A stretch of 64,000 nt of DNA from Lacticaseibacillus parakribbianus (lineage in GTDB: Bacteria; Bacillota; Bacilli; Lactobacillales; Lactobacillaceae): contig NZ_JANQBA010000002.1 in assembly GCF_025490915.1 (NCBI RefSeq), positions 248,001 to 312,000 of the forward strand. The letters are read 5' to 3'. The notes beneath the pieces were generated by a model, which saw only the letters and a list, made by a program, of their open reading frames with translations, searched no databases and had not been told where the DNA came from. The position numbers and the translations under genes were made by a program. Below are positions 1 to 9,200 of this stretch, one piece after another. Numbering within the stretch: position 1 is the stretch's first letter; each line of letters starts with the position of its first letter.

Positions 1-1445
1 ACCTCCGTCAGGCTGCGGTTCATGTCCCACTTCACGTAGCTGACCTTGGCGGTGCCCAGAATCGCGCTCATCTGCTGGTACAAGGCGTCGACCACCTCAG
101 GCTTGGAGAAGTCCAAGACGTACTGGTGCCGCCCGACCGAGGCCACGCGGTCCGGGGTCCTAAGCACCCACTCGGGATGGGCCCGAAACAGGTTGGAGTC
201 CGGGTTGACCATCTCGGGCTCGAACCACAGGCCGAACTTCAGGCCCAGCTCGGTGATTTTGTCGGCCAAGCCGGTGATGCCGCCGGGCAGCTTGGCCAGG
301 TTGGCCTGCCAGTCACCCAAGGCGCGTTGGTCGTCGTGGCGTTCGCCGAACCACCCGTCGTCCAAAACGAAGAGCTCGACGCCGACCTTTTTGGCCGTCC
401 GGGCGATGCCCAGGAGCTTGGCCTCGTCGAAGTCAAAGTACGTGGCCTCCCAGTTGTTCAGGAGAATCGGCCGCGGGGCGTCGCGGTACGGGCCGCGAGC
501 CAGCCGATGCGCGAACAGGTCGTGGAAGGCCTGGCTCATCGCGTTGAGCCCGTGGGTCGCGTAAACCATCACCACCTCGGGCGTCTGCAAGGCACCGTCG
601 ACATCCAGCCGCCAGGCAAAATGATCGGGGTGAATGCCCATCACCACCCGCGTCTTGTTCATCGTGTCGGCGTCGACCAGCCCCTGGAAGTTGCCGCTGT
701 AAACCAGCGCCAGGCCGATCGCATCCCCGGCGAACTCGGTGGTGTGCGGCCGGCGCAGCACCATGAACGGGTTGAACTGGGCGCTTGAGTGACCGCGCAG
801 GCTCTGAATGGCGGCGATGCCCGGCACCACCGGCCGCGTGGTGATCGCGCGTTCCCGGGCCCAGGCACCGGTCAGGGTCATCAGCTCGTAGTCTTGATCC
901 GGGAGATCCAGCGCCAAGCTGGCGGCCCGGGTGACGGTCAAAGGCGTCGTGGTCGCCTCGAACCGGGCGTTACGGGTGATTACCGGCCGGTGCTCGTAGA
1001 TCGTGTAGGACAAGACCAGGGTCGCGTCGATCACCGCGTCGTGCAGCGTGATGGCAAGCGTCGTGGCCTCGCTGTCGTCTTCCACGTAGGTCGCCGGCAG
1101 CCCGGCCAGGCGCGGCTTGCCCGGGGTGATGGCGTGGCTTTGGTAGGTGAAATTGGTGACGTGGCTGCCGCTTGGCTGGGCGACCTCAAAGGCCGGGGTC
1201 CGCATGTCGCCGGTGCCGAACGTCGGGTACTCCTGCCGCACTTGGTCCATCTGGTTGGCGTCGGGTTCTTTTGGATCGAAGGTCAGCGGGGCGTCGATCA
1301 GGTCGGACAGGTGCTCCCGGTCGGGGATGCGCGGGCCAAAATACACCTGGCCGAGCTGGCCGTTGGGCAGCACCGCCAGCACGTAGCTGAGCTGCGCGTT
1401 GGTCAGGTGGAACGTCGAATCCGTCTTGTGGTATACAACCGTCAT
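1..1445 (-). CDS. Alpha-galactosidase, GH36 (partial, 3' end outside window)
   Basis: Hydrolyses terminal alpha-1,6-galactose from melibiose/raffinose-type sugars, presumably in the cytoplasm because no signal peptide is seen. The visible 481 residues cover the N-terminal beta-sandwich and most of the TIM barrel. LDDGWFG (about residues 361-367) and KWDMNR with the likely nucleophile Asp474 are GH36 hallmarks. The family is usually about 730 residues, so roughly a third is missing beyond position 1. The ATG at 1445 follows an AGAGGA ribosome-binding site. It diverges from an AraC-type regulator, the common layout for inducible alpha-galactoside genes. The family call is firm; the exact substrate is inference. 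Confidence 0.93.
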   Translation of the reverse strand, partial: MTVVYHKTDSTFHLTNAQLSYVLAVLPNGQLGQVYFGPRIPDREHLSDLIDAPLTFDPKEPDANQMDQVRQEYPTFGTGDMRTPAFEVAQPSGSHVTNFTYQSHAITPGKPRLAGLPATYVEDDSEATTLAITLHDAVIDATLVLSYTIYEHRPVITRNARFEATTTPLTVTRAASLALDLPDQDYELMTLTGAWARERAITTRPVVPGIAAIQSLRGHSSAQFNPFMVLRRPHTTEFAGDAIGLALVYSGNFQGLVDADTMNKTRVVMGIHPDHFAWRLDVDGALQTPEVVMVYATHGLNAMSQAFHDLFAHRLARGPYRDAPRPILLNNWEATYFDFDEAKLLGIARTAKKVGVELFVLDDGWFGERHDDQRALGDWQANLAKLPGGITGLADKITELGLKFGLWFEPEMVNPDSNLFRAHPEWVLRTPDRVASVGRHQYVLDFSKPEVVDALYQQMSAILGTAKVSYVKWDMNRSLTE

Positions 1446-1535
1446 ATGCGTTTTCCTCTTCTCTCTCCAGTCTACCCCCTCATTCTAGGGACCGGGCGAC
1501 CCCAATGATATGGACTGACCGGCTTTGAATGCGGC

Positions 1536-1550
1536 GAAATGCGCTTTTTC
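1536..1550. promoter_or_regulatory. Upstream copy of a GGCGAAANGCGCTT motif (weak cre-like / regulator site)
   Basis: The sequence GGCGAAATGCGCTT at 1533-1546 repeats, 58 bp upstream, the motif that overlaps the cre box at 1591-1604. Both lie in the divergent region between the GH36 gene and the AraC-type regulator. It matches the cre core only weakly, so it may instead be a site for the AraC protein. Confidence 0.4.
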
Positions 1551-1559
1551 CTAGCATTA

Positions 1560-1587
1560 TTGACATGTTCTCGCATTCTGCTATACT
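1560..1587 (+). promoter_or_regulatory. Promoter of the AraC-type regulator
   Basis: A consensus -35 TTGACA (1560-1565) and -10 TATACT (1582-1587) are separated by 16 bp, with the coding start at 1666. A cre box starts 7 bp after the -10, in a position that would block transcription. Confidence 0.8.
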
Positions 1588-1593
1588 CGAGGC

Positions 1594-1607
1594 GAAAAGC
1601 GCTTACA
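1594..1607 (-). promoter_or_regulatory. cre box (CcpA operator)
   Basis: On the minus strand this reads TGTAAGCGCTTTTC, matching the cre consensus TGNAANCGNW exactly and failing only in the last two bases. It sits just downstream of the -10 of the AraC-type gene, so CcpA would repress this promoter in glucose. This fits a secondary-sugar locus. Confidence 0.7.
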
Positions 1608-1665
1608 GCGTGGTCGGCCGAGAGGGGGGCCGGCCGCCATTGTCGTGGGCGCCAGGAGGAGGACC

Positions 1666-2559
1666 ATGGAAACCGATAAATTGCTGACGCTTGCACAAGA
1701 GGAAATGCTCGACCTTCGGCTGTACCAGGCCGGCTTTGCGGCCTGCGAGCCGCTGCACTACTACGGGCCGGTCAAGCGCAACCACTTCTTGTTTCACCTG
1801 ATCATCGACGGCAAGGGGACGCTGCAGTCGACCCGCTCGACCGGCGAAACCGTCGACTACCACCTGAACAAGGGCAGCGGCTTTTTGATTGTGCCCGAGC
1901 AGGTCAACACCTACTACGCCGACCGGGAGCTGCCCTGGTCTTACGTGTGGATGGAATTCGACGGGCTGCAGGCGTATCATTTGCTGAAGCTGGCCGGGCT
2001 CAGCCAGGACAGCCCGATTTTTCGCACGCCCAACGACCACCTGTTCCGGCACCTGCAAACCGAGATGATGTACCTGGCCAACAACGCCGACCAGTCGCCC
2101 CTGAACCTCTTGGCTCACACCTACCTGGCCGTCGATTACCTGACCAAGCGGCACAACGACGACGCGCTGAACGCCTACGCCAGAAGCGATCAGCGCCAGC
2201 TGGATTACGTGCTTCGCGCCATCGAGTTCATCGAGTACCACTACGCCGAGCCGATTTCCGTGGAGGACATCGCGGAGTTTTGCAACCTCAGCCGCAGCTA
2301 CCTCGGGGCGGTGTTCAAGAAAATGTATTCCAAGAGCATCCAGGAGTTTTTGATCAACTACCGGCTGGCCAAGGCGACGGAGATGCTGCGCTTTTCCAGC
2401 GATTCGATCAAGCTGATTGCCGAAAAGGCGGGTTACGCCAACCAGCTGAACTTCTCACGGGCCTTCCAGAAGCGCTTCACCATGGCGCCGAGCGAGTGGC
2501 GCCGCCTCAACCGTCCCTGCCTCGATCCCATGGAAGGAATCAACATTCATGAAGCCTAA
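1666..2559 (+). CDS. AraC-family transcriptional regulator, MsmR/RafR-like
   Basis: Predicted sugar-responsive activator of 297 residues. Residues 1-150 form a cupin-like AraC ligand domain; the last 100 carry two helix-turn-helix motifs, including ISVEDIAEFCNLSRSYLG and the AraC signature region IAEKAGYANQLNFSRAFQKR. The ATG at 1666 is preferred over an in-frame GTG at 1645 because AGGAGGAGG lies at 1654-1662. It diverges from the alpha-galactosidase and overlaps the DUF624 gene by 11 bp, so the two are co-transcribed. Control of the galactoside genes is inferred from position. Confidence 0.88.
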   Translation: METDKLLTLAQEEMLDLRLYQAGFAACEPLHYYGPVKRNHFLFHLIIDGKGTLQSTRSTGETVDYHLNKGSGFLIVPEQVNTYYADRELPWSYVWMEFDGLQAYHLLKLAGLSQDSPIFRTPNDHLFRHLQTEMMYLANNADQSPLNLLAHTYLAVDYLTKRHNDDALNAYARSDQRQLDYVLRAIEFIEYHYAEPISVEDIAEFCNLSRSYLGAVFKKMYSKSIQEFLINYRLAKATEMLRFSSDSIKLIAEKAGYANQLNFSRAFQKRFTMAPSEWRRLNRPCLDPMEGINIHEA

Positions 2560-3226
2560 AAACATCGTCCTCAAGGCCATCGACAAGATCTACCTGGCCC
2601 TGCAGCTGTCCTGCCTGATTCTGGTCGCCAACTTGCCGCTGCTCATCGCCTTCATCCTCTTTCAAGCCGAGCTGTTCAAGAGCTTTTTGGCCTACCTGGT
2701 CTTGCTGCCCTTCATCCCCAGCCTGATTGCCGCCTTGGCCTTGATGGGCAAGCAGCTGCGCGGCGAGTCGCCGCGCATGATCCGCGACTACCTGCACTAC
2801 TACCGCCAGGGGGTGCTGCAAAATTACGGCTTCTCGCTGGTTCAAACCGTGCTGTTTCTGCTGTTGACCACGTTTTTTGCCTTCAGCGTTCAAAACGGTA
2901 ACCCAATTCTGATCGTCTTTCCGGTGTTGCTCCTGCTGCTCCACGCCTACATCACGATTTTCGGCAGCGCCTTGATCGGTCGCTTCACCGTCACCCTGCC
3001 CCACCTGTACCTGTTCATTTTGGGCAAGCTCTACCACCAGTTCGGGCTGTTGTTCAAGCTGGACTCGCTGGCCGTCTTCGCCCTGCTGGCGCTGTACTAC
3101 CAGCCGCTGTTCGCGCTGTTTCTGGCGGCCGGGTTCTTCACCTTCTTCGCCGCCAAGGTGTGCTTCCCGGCCCTGCAGACCTTCGAGGCCCAGGTAGCCG
3201 CCCACGCGGCGGCGGCCGGCAAGTGA
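2549..3226 (+). CDS. DUF624 (YesL-type) membrane protein
   Basis: A 225-residue integral membrane protein with about five hydrophobic segments (roughly residues 17-37, 45-65, 95-115, 122-142 and 165-205) and few charged residues between them. YesL/DUF624 proteins are typically found beside carbohydrate ABC transporters and glycoside hydrolases; their function is unknown. The start lies inside the end of the AraC-type gene, with GGAAGGA about 10 bp upstream, showing translational coupling. The family call rests on length, topology and neighbourhood, so it is good but not certain. Confidence 0.75.
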   Translation: MKPKNIVLKAIDKIYLALQLSCLILVANLPLLIAFILFQAELFKSFLAYLVLLPFIPSLIAALALMGKQLRGESPRMIRDYLHYYRQGVLQNYGFSLVQTVLFLLLTTFFAFSVQNGNPILIVFPVLLLLLHAYITIFGSALIGRFTVTLPHLYLFILGKLYHQFGLLFKLDSLAVFALLALYYQPLFALFLAAGFFTFFAAKVCFPALQTFEAQVAAHAAAAGK

Positions 3227-3383
3227 GCGGCTAGGCGCGGCTGACAATCCGGGCCCCGGCCCGGACGCACCAGCGCTACGGCGCCAGGCCGGGGCGGCGG
3301 TCCGGCGGAGCCTCCGCCGTCGCTCGTGACCTTCGAGGCTAAATACAGACTGATCGGATTGTCAGATTCGGCTTCCAAACCCA

Positions 3384-3412
3384 AAAACCCCACGGCGCAG
3401 CCGCGGGGTTTT
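3384..3412. terminator. Intrinsic terminator after the AraC-DUF624 operon
   Basis: AAAACCCC pairs with GGGGTTTT and an inner CGG/CCG closes a short loop. It is followed by a short T run on the plus strand and is symmetrical enough to work in both directions. Confidence 0.75.
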
Positions 3413-3437
3413 CGTGTCTCCAGGCCCGTGTTGTCCA

Positions 3438-3479
3438 GTCGCGTCGGTGTTGCACCACCTGGCGTAACACCGACGCGAC
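3438..3479. repeat. Perfect 14-bp inverted repeat
   Basis: The arm at 3438-3451 (GTCGCGTCGGTGTT) is exactly complementary to 3466-3479, with a 14-base loop. It lies between two convergent genes and immediately before a 12-bp tandem repeat, whose units resemble the right arm. Confidence 0.85.
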
Positions 3480-3574
3480 CACCAACGCAACCGCCAACGC
3501 AACCGCCAACGCGACCGCCAACGCAACCGCCAACGCGACCGCCAACGCGACCGCCAACGCGACCGCCAACGCGA
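3473..3574. repeat. 12-bp tandem repeat, about 8.5 units
   Basis: Units read ACGCRACCGCCA, varying mainly at one A/G position; the first unit has one further change. The array is intergenic. The number of units is likely to vary between strains by slippage. Confidence 0.9.
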
Positions 3575-3622
3575 ATAAGCCAGCCCTCACCGCGGCGCCG
3601 GCGCGATGATGACTGGCTTATT
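3574..3622. terminator. Inverted repeat at the 3' end of the GH97 operon
   Basis: AATAAGCCAG (3574-3583) pairs with CTGGCTTATT (3613-3622). The enclosed 29 bases are themselves GC-rich and partly palindromic. It lies 21 bp past the GH97 stop. There is no T run on the minus strand, so termination is inferred from position. Confidence 0.5.
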
Positions 3623-3642
3623 TGGGCTGTGCTGACGCCTGG

Positions 3643-6210
3643 TCAGGCCGGCTGCAGGGTCAGGTTGACTAGGTTGGGCAGCTGCCCGGCGGTGGTCAGT
3701 TCGATGCGGTTGGCGCCGGCGACCAGGTCGACCAGCACCTCGCGGGTCAACAGCTCGCCGACCTGGGTCGCCCCCCAGACGCCGACGCCGCCAAGCCCCG
3801 CCTGGACCTGCTGGCCGCCGTTGACCGTGACGGTGGCGGTGCCACCGGCGGCGGCGTAGTAGTTCACCGCCAGGATGTAGCGGCCGGTGTCGGCGACGAA
3901 CACCGGATCGAAGGTCGCGCTACTTTTTGCATCCAAGCCGACCAGCACGGCCGGCGTCGCCTCGGTCAGATGCGCGTGGCCGCTCAGGGCCGCGCTGGCG
4001 ACGTCAAGCGTCAGCGGTGCGGGTTCGACCGCATGGCCGATCTGCACCGCTGACAGCAGCGGTGCCGGTCCGGCCTGCCGGGTCAGCGTCAGGTTGAACG
4101 GACCGCCGACCAGCGGGAAGCTGACGTCATGCACGGCGAACACGGTGCCGCCGTGGCTGGCCGGGGGCAGCGTCACGGTTTGGCGCGTGTGGCCGTCACC
4201 CAGCGTCAGCGTGATCGGCTCAAGCGCCGCGTAGGTCAGGCGCAGCCGGTGCGAGCCGGCCGCGAAGTTTTCCGGGCAGGCGATCGTCGCGGTGTGGTTG
4301 AGCTGCAGCACCGCGCGGCCGTCCTCATCGGAAACCGCGGACCGGACGCTGCCCAAAAGCGGGGTCATCGAACTGGCCGGGTAGGTCACCTGCCCCGCCG
4401 CCATGAAGCGGCCGGTCGGCTTGACCGCATAAGGGGTGACGTGCCGGGCGATGTAGAGCCCGGCCCCGCCGTGCTCCAGGAGTCGCAGCAGCAGCTTGCT
4501 GTCGCGGGTCACCTTCTGGGTGGTGACGTGAATCTGATCGCCGAAGCGGTCGTCTTGGTACAGCTCGACCTCAAACTCGCCCTCGGGCAAAAAGCTCAGG
4601 TCAAGCGTCAGGTCGCGCCGCTCGTTGACGATCACGCCGATCACATAAGCGTCTTTGGTCCAGCGCAGCATCGCCACGTGGCTGCCGGGTTCGCCGGCCA
4701 ACAGCCGCATGCCGTCGTACTTGGCGGCCAGCCGCTGCAAAAAGCGGGTGCCGGTCCAAGGCAGCAGGTTGTAGATGCTGGCGGCGTAGTCTTGGCAGCC
4801 GGACTCGAACACCGCGGCCAAGGCCGCCTGATGCGCCATGGTGGTGTTGCGGTTGGCGTTGATGAAGCCGGTCGGCGTGTAGTCCATCGGCCCCACCGCG
4901 TTGCGAATGAACGGCACGGTGCAGTTATGCTCGGCGGTCGGGCCACTGCTCCACTTGTAGTACTCCATGCCTTCGATGCCCTCGGCGGCGATGAAGTGCG
5001 GCCAGGTGCGGCCTTCGCCCATCGGCTTGGTCGAGCCGTGGAAGTTGACCATCAGCTTTTCTCTGGCCGCGATTTCCGCCATCATTTTGTACTGCTTGGC
5101 GGTATGAGCCGAGTCGTTTTCGAAAAAGTCGATCTTGACGCCGTCGACGCCCCAGCGCTTCCACAGCGGGAGGTGGGCCTCGGCGGATTCAACCGTGTCG
5201 ATCGCCTGCATCGCCGTCCAGACCCAGGCCTGGACGTGATGGGCATGGGCGTAGGCGCAAAACGCCTGAATCCAGCTGGCATCCCAGCCGGCGTCGAGCA
5301 GCACGGCCTCAAAGCCGTTGGCCGCCGCAAAGTCGACGTAGGCCTTGGCCTCGGTGAACTTCTGGGCCCCCAAGTCGTTGCTCCACCAGGCCCAAAGCGT
5401 CCGGGCCGGGTGAATCCAGCTGGTGTCTTCGATGATCGAGGCCGGGTTCAGGTCGTAGTTAAAATGCGCCCGGACCACGTCGTCGAGCGTCGGCGCCACC
5501 AGCAGGTAACGCCAAGGCGTCTCAAGCGGCAGCGTGGTCGCCACCGGCCGGCCCTTTTCCTCAAGCGCAAACTCGAGGTCAAGCCCCGCCCCGGCGGTGC
5601 CCACCACGTGGCTGATGCAGTAATTCTGCTCGAGGTTCAACACCCCGGCCTCGTTGACCATCAGCCAAGGGGTCTCGGCGCCATGGACTAAGGCCGGCAG
5701 GTTGTAGCGCTGTCCCTGCCGCGCCTGGCCCCAGTGGCCGTGGTTGTACGGGCCTTCGTAAGACGCGACGATGTCTTGCAGCCAGACATCGGTCAGCCCC
5801 GCTGCGAAGTTGAAGGCCGTGGCCTCCCTCACCACCGCCGTCGCCCCGGTCGCACCAGGCACCCGGTAGCGCCAGGCAAATCCGTTGTTGGCCAGGCGAA
5901 ACTCGAGCTCAAAGGCCTGCGTCCCCTGGGCGAAGCGCAGCACGTAGGCCCAACCTGCGCTGTGGTACTCGGCCAGCTTGCCGGCCGGCAGCGCGTAACG
6001 CTCGTCGACGCGCGACCGGGTCGGGCCGGCCGCAAAGGTCAGGTCGCGGGTCAGATCGGCGCCGGTCAAAACCAGGCCAAGCGGCGATTCGGTCATCAAG
6101 GGCGTCTGATCCAGCGCCAAGGCGTAGGTCAGCTGCCCCTGGGCATCCAAGTTGATGGTGGCCACCAGGTGGCCGTCCGGAGACGGCAGCGGCCAGTGCA
6201 TAGGTTTCAT
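3643..6210 (-). CDS. Glycoside hydrolase family 97, retaining type, with C-terminal carbohydrate-binding region
   Basis: An 855-residue enzyme predicted to cleave alpha-galactosides or alpha-glucosides. An N-terminal beta-sandwich (about 1-270) precedes a TIM barrel in which GVKIDFFEND gives Asp361 at the nucleophile position of retaining GH97 enzymes; Glu410/413/416 in AAEGIEGMEYY are acid/base candidates. Residues from about 600 to 855 look like one or two sugar-binding beta-sandwiches, longer than the basic family. No signal peptide is seen, so it may be cytoplasmic. It starts 9 bp after the DUF5107 gene, behind AGGAGGA, and is in that operon. Characterised retaining GH97 enzymes are alpha-galactosidases, which fits the nearby GH36 gene, but the substrate is unproven. 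Confidence 0.82.
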   Translation of the reverse strand: MKPMHWPLPSPDGHLVATINLDAQGQLTYALALDQTPLMTESPLGLVLTGADLTRDLTFAAGPTRSRVDERYALPAGKLAEYHSAGWAYVLRFAQGTQAFELEFRLANNGFAWRYRVPGATGATAVVREATAFNFAAGLTDVWLQDIVASYEGPYNHGHWGQARQGQRYNLPALVHGAETPWLMVNEAGVLNLEQNYCISHVVGTAGAGLDLEFALEEKGRPVATTLPLETPWRYLLVAPTLDDVVRAHFNYDLNPASIIEDTSWIHPARTLWAWWSNDLGAQKFTEAKAYVDFAAANGFEAVLLDAGWDASWIQAFCAYAHAHHVQAWVWTAMQAIDTVESAEAHLPLWKRWGVDGVKIDFFENDSAHTAKQYKMMAEIAAREKLMVNFHGSTKPMGEGRTWPHFIAAEGIEGMEYYKWSSGPTAEHNCTVPFIRNAVGPMDYTPTGFINANRNTTMAHQAALAAVFESGCQDYAASIYNLLPWTGTRFLQRLAAKYDGMRLLAGEPGSHVAMLRWTKDAYVIGVIVNERRDLTLDLSFLPEGEFEVELYQDDRFGDQIHVTTQKVTRDSKLLLRLLEHGGAGLYIARHVTPYAVKPTGRFMAAGQVTYPASSMTPLLGSVRSAVSDEDGRAVLQLNHTATIACPENFAAGSHRLRLTYAALEPITLTLGDGHTRQTVTLPPASHGGTVFAVHDVSFPLVGGPFNLTLTRQAGPAPLLSAVQIGHAVEPAPLTLDVASAALSGHAHLTEATPAVLVGLDAKSSATFDPVFVADTGRYILAVNYYAAAGGTATVTVNGGQQVQAGLGGVGVWGATQVGELLTREVLVDLVAGANRIELTTAGQLPNLVNLTLQPA

Positions 6211-6219
6211 TTTGTCCTC

Positions 6220-9200
6220 CTACAAAGTCTCAAACAGTGGGTCAGCCAATCGTTGCAGCAAGGTGATGGCGCCGAGGTGATCCGGCACCGCGGCCAGCAC
6301 TGCGGTCGCCAGCTGCCGCGCCAGGTCGTGCTGGCCCAGGCCGTAGTGGCCCAGCGCCAGCAGGTAGCGGCAGTAAATTCGGTGGTTCTTGGTGATGTCG
6401 GCCTTGAACACCGTGGTCTGCGGCATCGACACGGCGAAGTAGTCGTAATGCGCGACGTCGTGCAGGTGCTTTTGGCCGTAAGTGGTCAGCGCGTAGAAGC
6501 AGCGCTTGGCCGCCTTGGTCTCGCCCAGGCGCAGGTAGGCCAGCCCCATGTAGAGGATCAGGTCGGCCGGCTGGTCGTTGTAGTACAAGACGTCGCCGGG
6601 CTCCTGGTCGCCGATCGTCGCCTTTTCAAAATGTTCCCGGGCCGCCTCGGGGTCGTTGAGCTTGTCGTAGGCCACCCCGAGCAGGTACTCGCTGAGGTTG
6701 TCGTGGTAGTTGGCCAGCTTCCCCTCGCCGAGGTTGGCCGGCCGCTCCAGCGAGCGGTTGAGCAGGACGATCGCCTTTTGGGGAGCCGTCGCCAGCGCGG
6801 CCTTCGCTAGTTCGGTCAGGGCCGTCACGTACTGCGTGGAGACCTTGCCCTCCCCGCCTTCCCACGGGTGGAACTGGCGGTGCATGATTTCGGCCAGCGC
6901 GTCTTGGTAGCGGCCACTCGCGTTGAGCAGCGTGATGTACTCGACCAGCAAGTCGTCGCGCTGGTGGACCAAGTCGAGCTTGCCCTCAAGCCCCGCCAGC
7001 CGCGTCGCCACCGGCTGCCCGGCCAGCTGCTGCAGCGAGTTGAGCTCTAGCAGCAGCCGCGCGTCGGTCGGATCAAGCGCCTGAGCCTTGGCCTGAAGCG
7101 CCAAGGCGCCTTTCAGGTCGTCTTGGACGTTGTAGCGAGCGAAGGCCAGGTTGCGCAGCAGGGTCGGAAAATCGGGCAGCTGTTCCTGCGCCTTTTCCCA
7201 GGCCGCGATGGCCGCTTCGTGGCGCCGCTTATCGTACAACAGGTTGCCCAGGTAGTAGGACGCATGCGGTGTGTCGTCCGGAAAGGCCGCAATCAAGGTG
7301 GTCAGCACCCGGTACTCGCGCAGCTTGTTGGGGAAGCAGTAGGTCGGATCCGCCGCCTCGGCCGCGGCCAGCTCGGCTGCGGCCTGCCGTGGGTCGCCCT
7401 GGGCCAACGCCAGCGCCGCCAGGTAGTAGTGCGGCATCGGACCGGCCGGCGCCGCCTGCAAAATCGCCGCGGCCGCCGTCAGCTCGCCCATCTGCCAGTA
7501 GTCATCGGCCAGCTCCAGGTAGTTGTTCAACGACTGGCGCATCGCCTGCTGCCAGGTCGCCTGGGCCGCGACGTCACCGCGGCCGGCCTCGTAAAGGCTG
7601 CCGAGATCCAGCGGGTCGATCGCGAGGTTGGCCGCAATCGCCGCGTCAACCGGCTGGCCCAACCGCCGCATCAACACCACCTGCAGCACCCGTGCCTTGA
7701 GGTGGTGGGTGTTGCGGGTCAAGGCCTGCGTGACGAAGGCCAGCGCCTGGCGGTCGTTCCCCTGCCGGGCGGCGGCCAGGGCCAGCTGGAAGAAGGCCGG
7801 GCCCTTGGTGTCGTCGTTCCAGGTCGCCTTGTAGAAGCTGTCGAAGGCCGCGGCGTCTTCGCCCAGCGCCAGCTGTGCAAGCCCCAGGTTGAAACGCGGG
7901 GCCCCGGTGTCGGGGTTGGGCGTGTGCAGTTCCTGTCTGGCCACGGCCCTGGCGAAGTGGGCCTTGGCCGCCTTGAACTCGGCGCGGCGGTACAGGTACA
8001 GGCCGTAGCCGTTGTTCAGCCGAATGTCCGAGGCATCGCGGCGCAGCCCCTCTTGGTAGTAGGCCGCCGCGTCCAGCGTCGCGTGGCGGTACTGCTCGAT
8101 GTGCTGGGCGGCCAAGAAAAGCTCCTCGGTGGTTTTGATTGCGGTCGGCTCGCCGATAGCGGCCGCCGGATCCGGCAGGTCGGCGATGGCGGCCGGGGCC
8201 CCTTGGTAGGCGACGATCACGCCGTGGTCGTCGCTCAAAGTCAGCTTCACCCGCTCGTCGATCGCGGCGATCGGCGTGTCGAGCAGCTTCTCGTAGGCGG
8301 CGTTGGGGGTCAAGGCGACGTGGTCGGTGAACAGCACCTCATCGTCCAGGGCCAAGGTTAGCTGGGCCGAGAGCTTGCTTGAGGCGTAGACGGCCACGCG
8401 GGTCTTGCCGTCGGTCAGCTCGACGTTGATCGCCGCGTCCTTGGTCGCGTTTTTGATGTGGCCGACGCCCTTGTACGGCATGAAGTACTGGGTGAAGGTC
8501 TTCTCCTCGTACGGGGCCAGCCACGAGAAGTCCGGCTGGTTGTCGGTGAACACGCCGGTCATCAGCTCGATGTACGGGCCATCGTGGTCGGTCAGGTTGC
8601 GGTCCCAGGCCTGGCCGAAGTCGCCGGAGCCCCAGGTCCACTGCTTTTTGCCCGGCGAGACGTGGTGGTCGGCGACGTGCAACAGCCCCGCCGCGACTTT
8701 CTCGTCGTAGTTGCCCATGAAGTTGTAATCCGAGTGGTAGGCCATGTACGAGGTCGGCACCTTGACGTTCTTGTAGCGCGAGATGTCCACGCCATCGGAG
8801 TAGTCGTACTTGTAGTAGGTTCCCGTCGCGATGGGGAAGCTCGACACCGCGCGTTTGCCGTGGTCCATCACCGCGTTGACGTCGGGCGGGAAAACGGAGT
8901 AGGTATGGTCATTGACCGGCACCGCCGGGTTGGCCCACCACAGGAAGGTCTGCGGCAGGTCCGTGCGGTTGTACAGCTGCCCGTCAATTTGGATGTAGGC
9001 CTTGTCCGGGTAAAGCGTGAACCGCGCCTCCCCCTTGGTGCCGTACATCTGATCGATTTCCGAGACGATCACGGTTTGGCTGCCGTCGGCGTTTGGAACC
9101 AGCTCGTGCTCCACCGGCATGAAGGTCGACGGCCGGTGGTGCTGCGGCCAGTTGAACTCGATGCCCCCAGAGATCCAGGGCCCGACCAGCCCGACCAAGG

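Noticed and set aside
126-1508. Long open frames on the plus strand opposite the alpha-galactosidase, and similar long frames opposite most genes
   Set aside because: They are antisense shadows caused by high GC; they lack ribosome-binding sites and domain signatures, while the minus-strand frames carry catalytic motifs.
3473-3574. Possible CRISPR array
   Set aside because: The units are 12 bp, directly adjoining and without spacers; no cas genes are present. The same holds for the 15-bp array at 10511 and the coding repeats at 34.6-36.5 kb.
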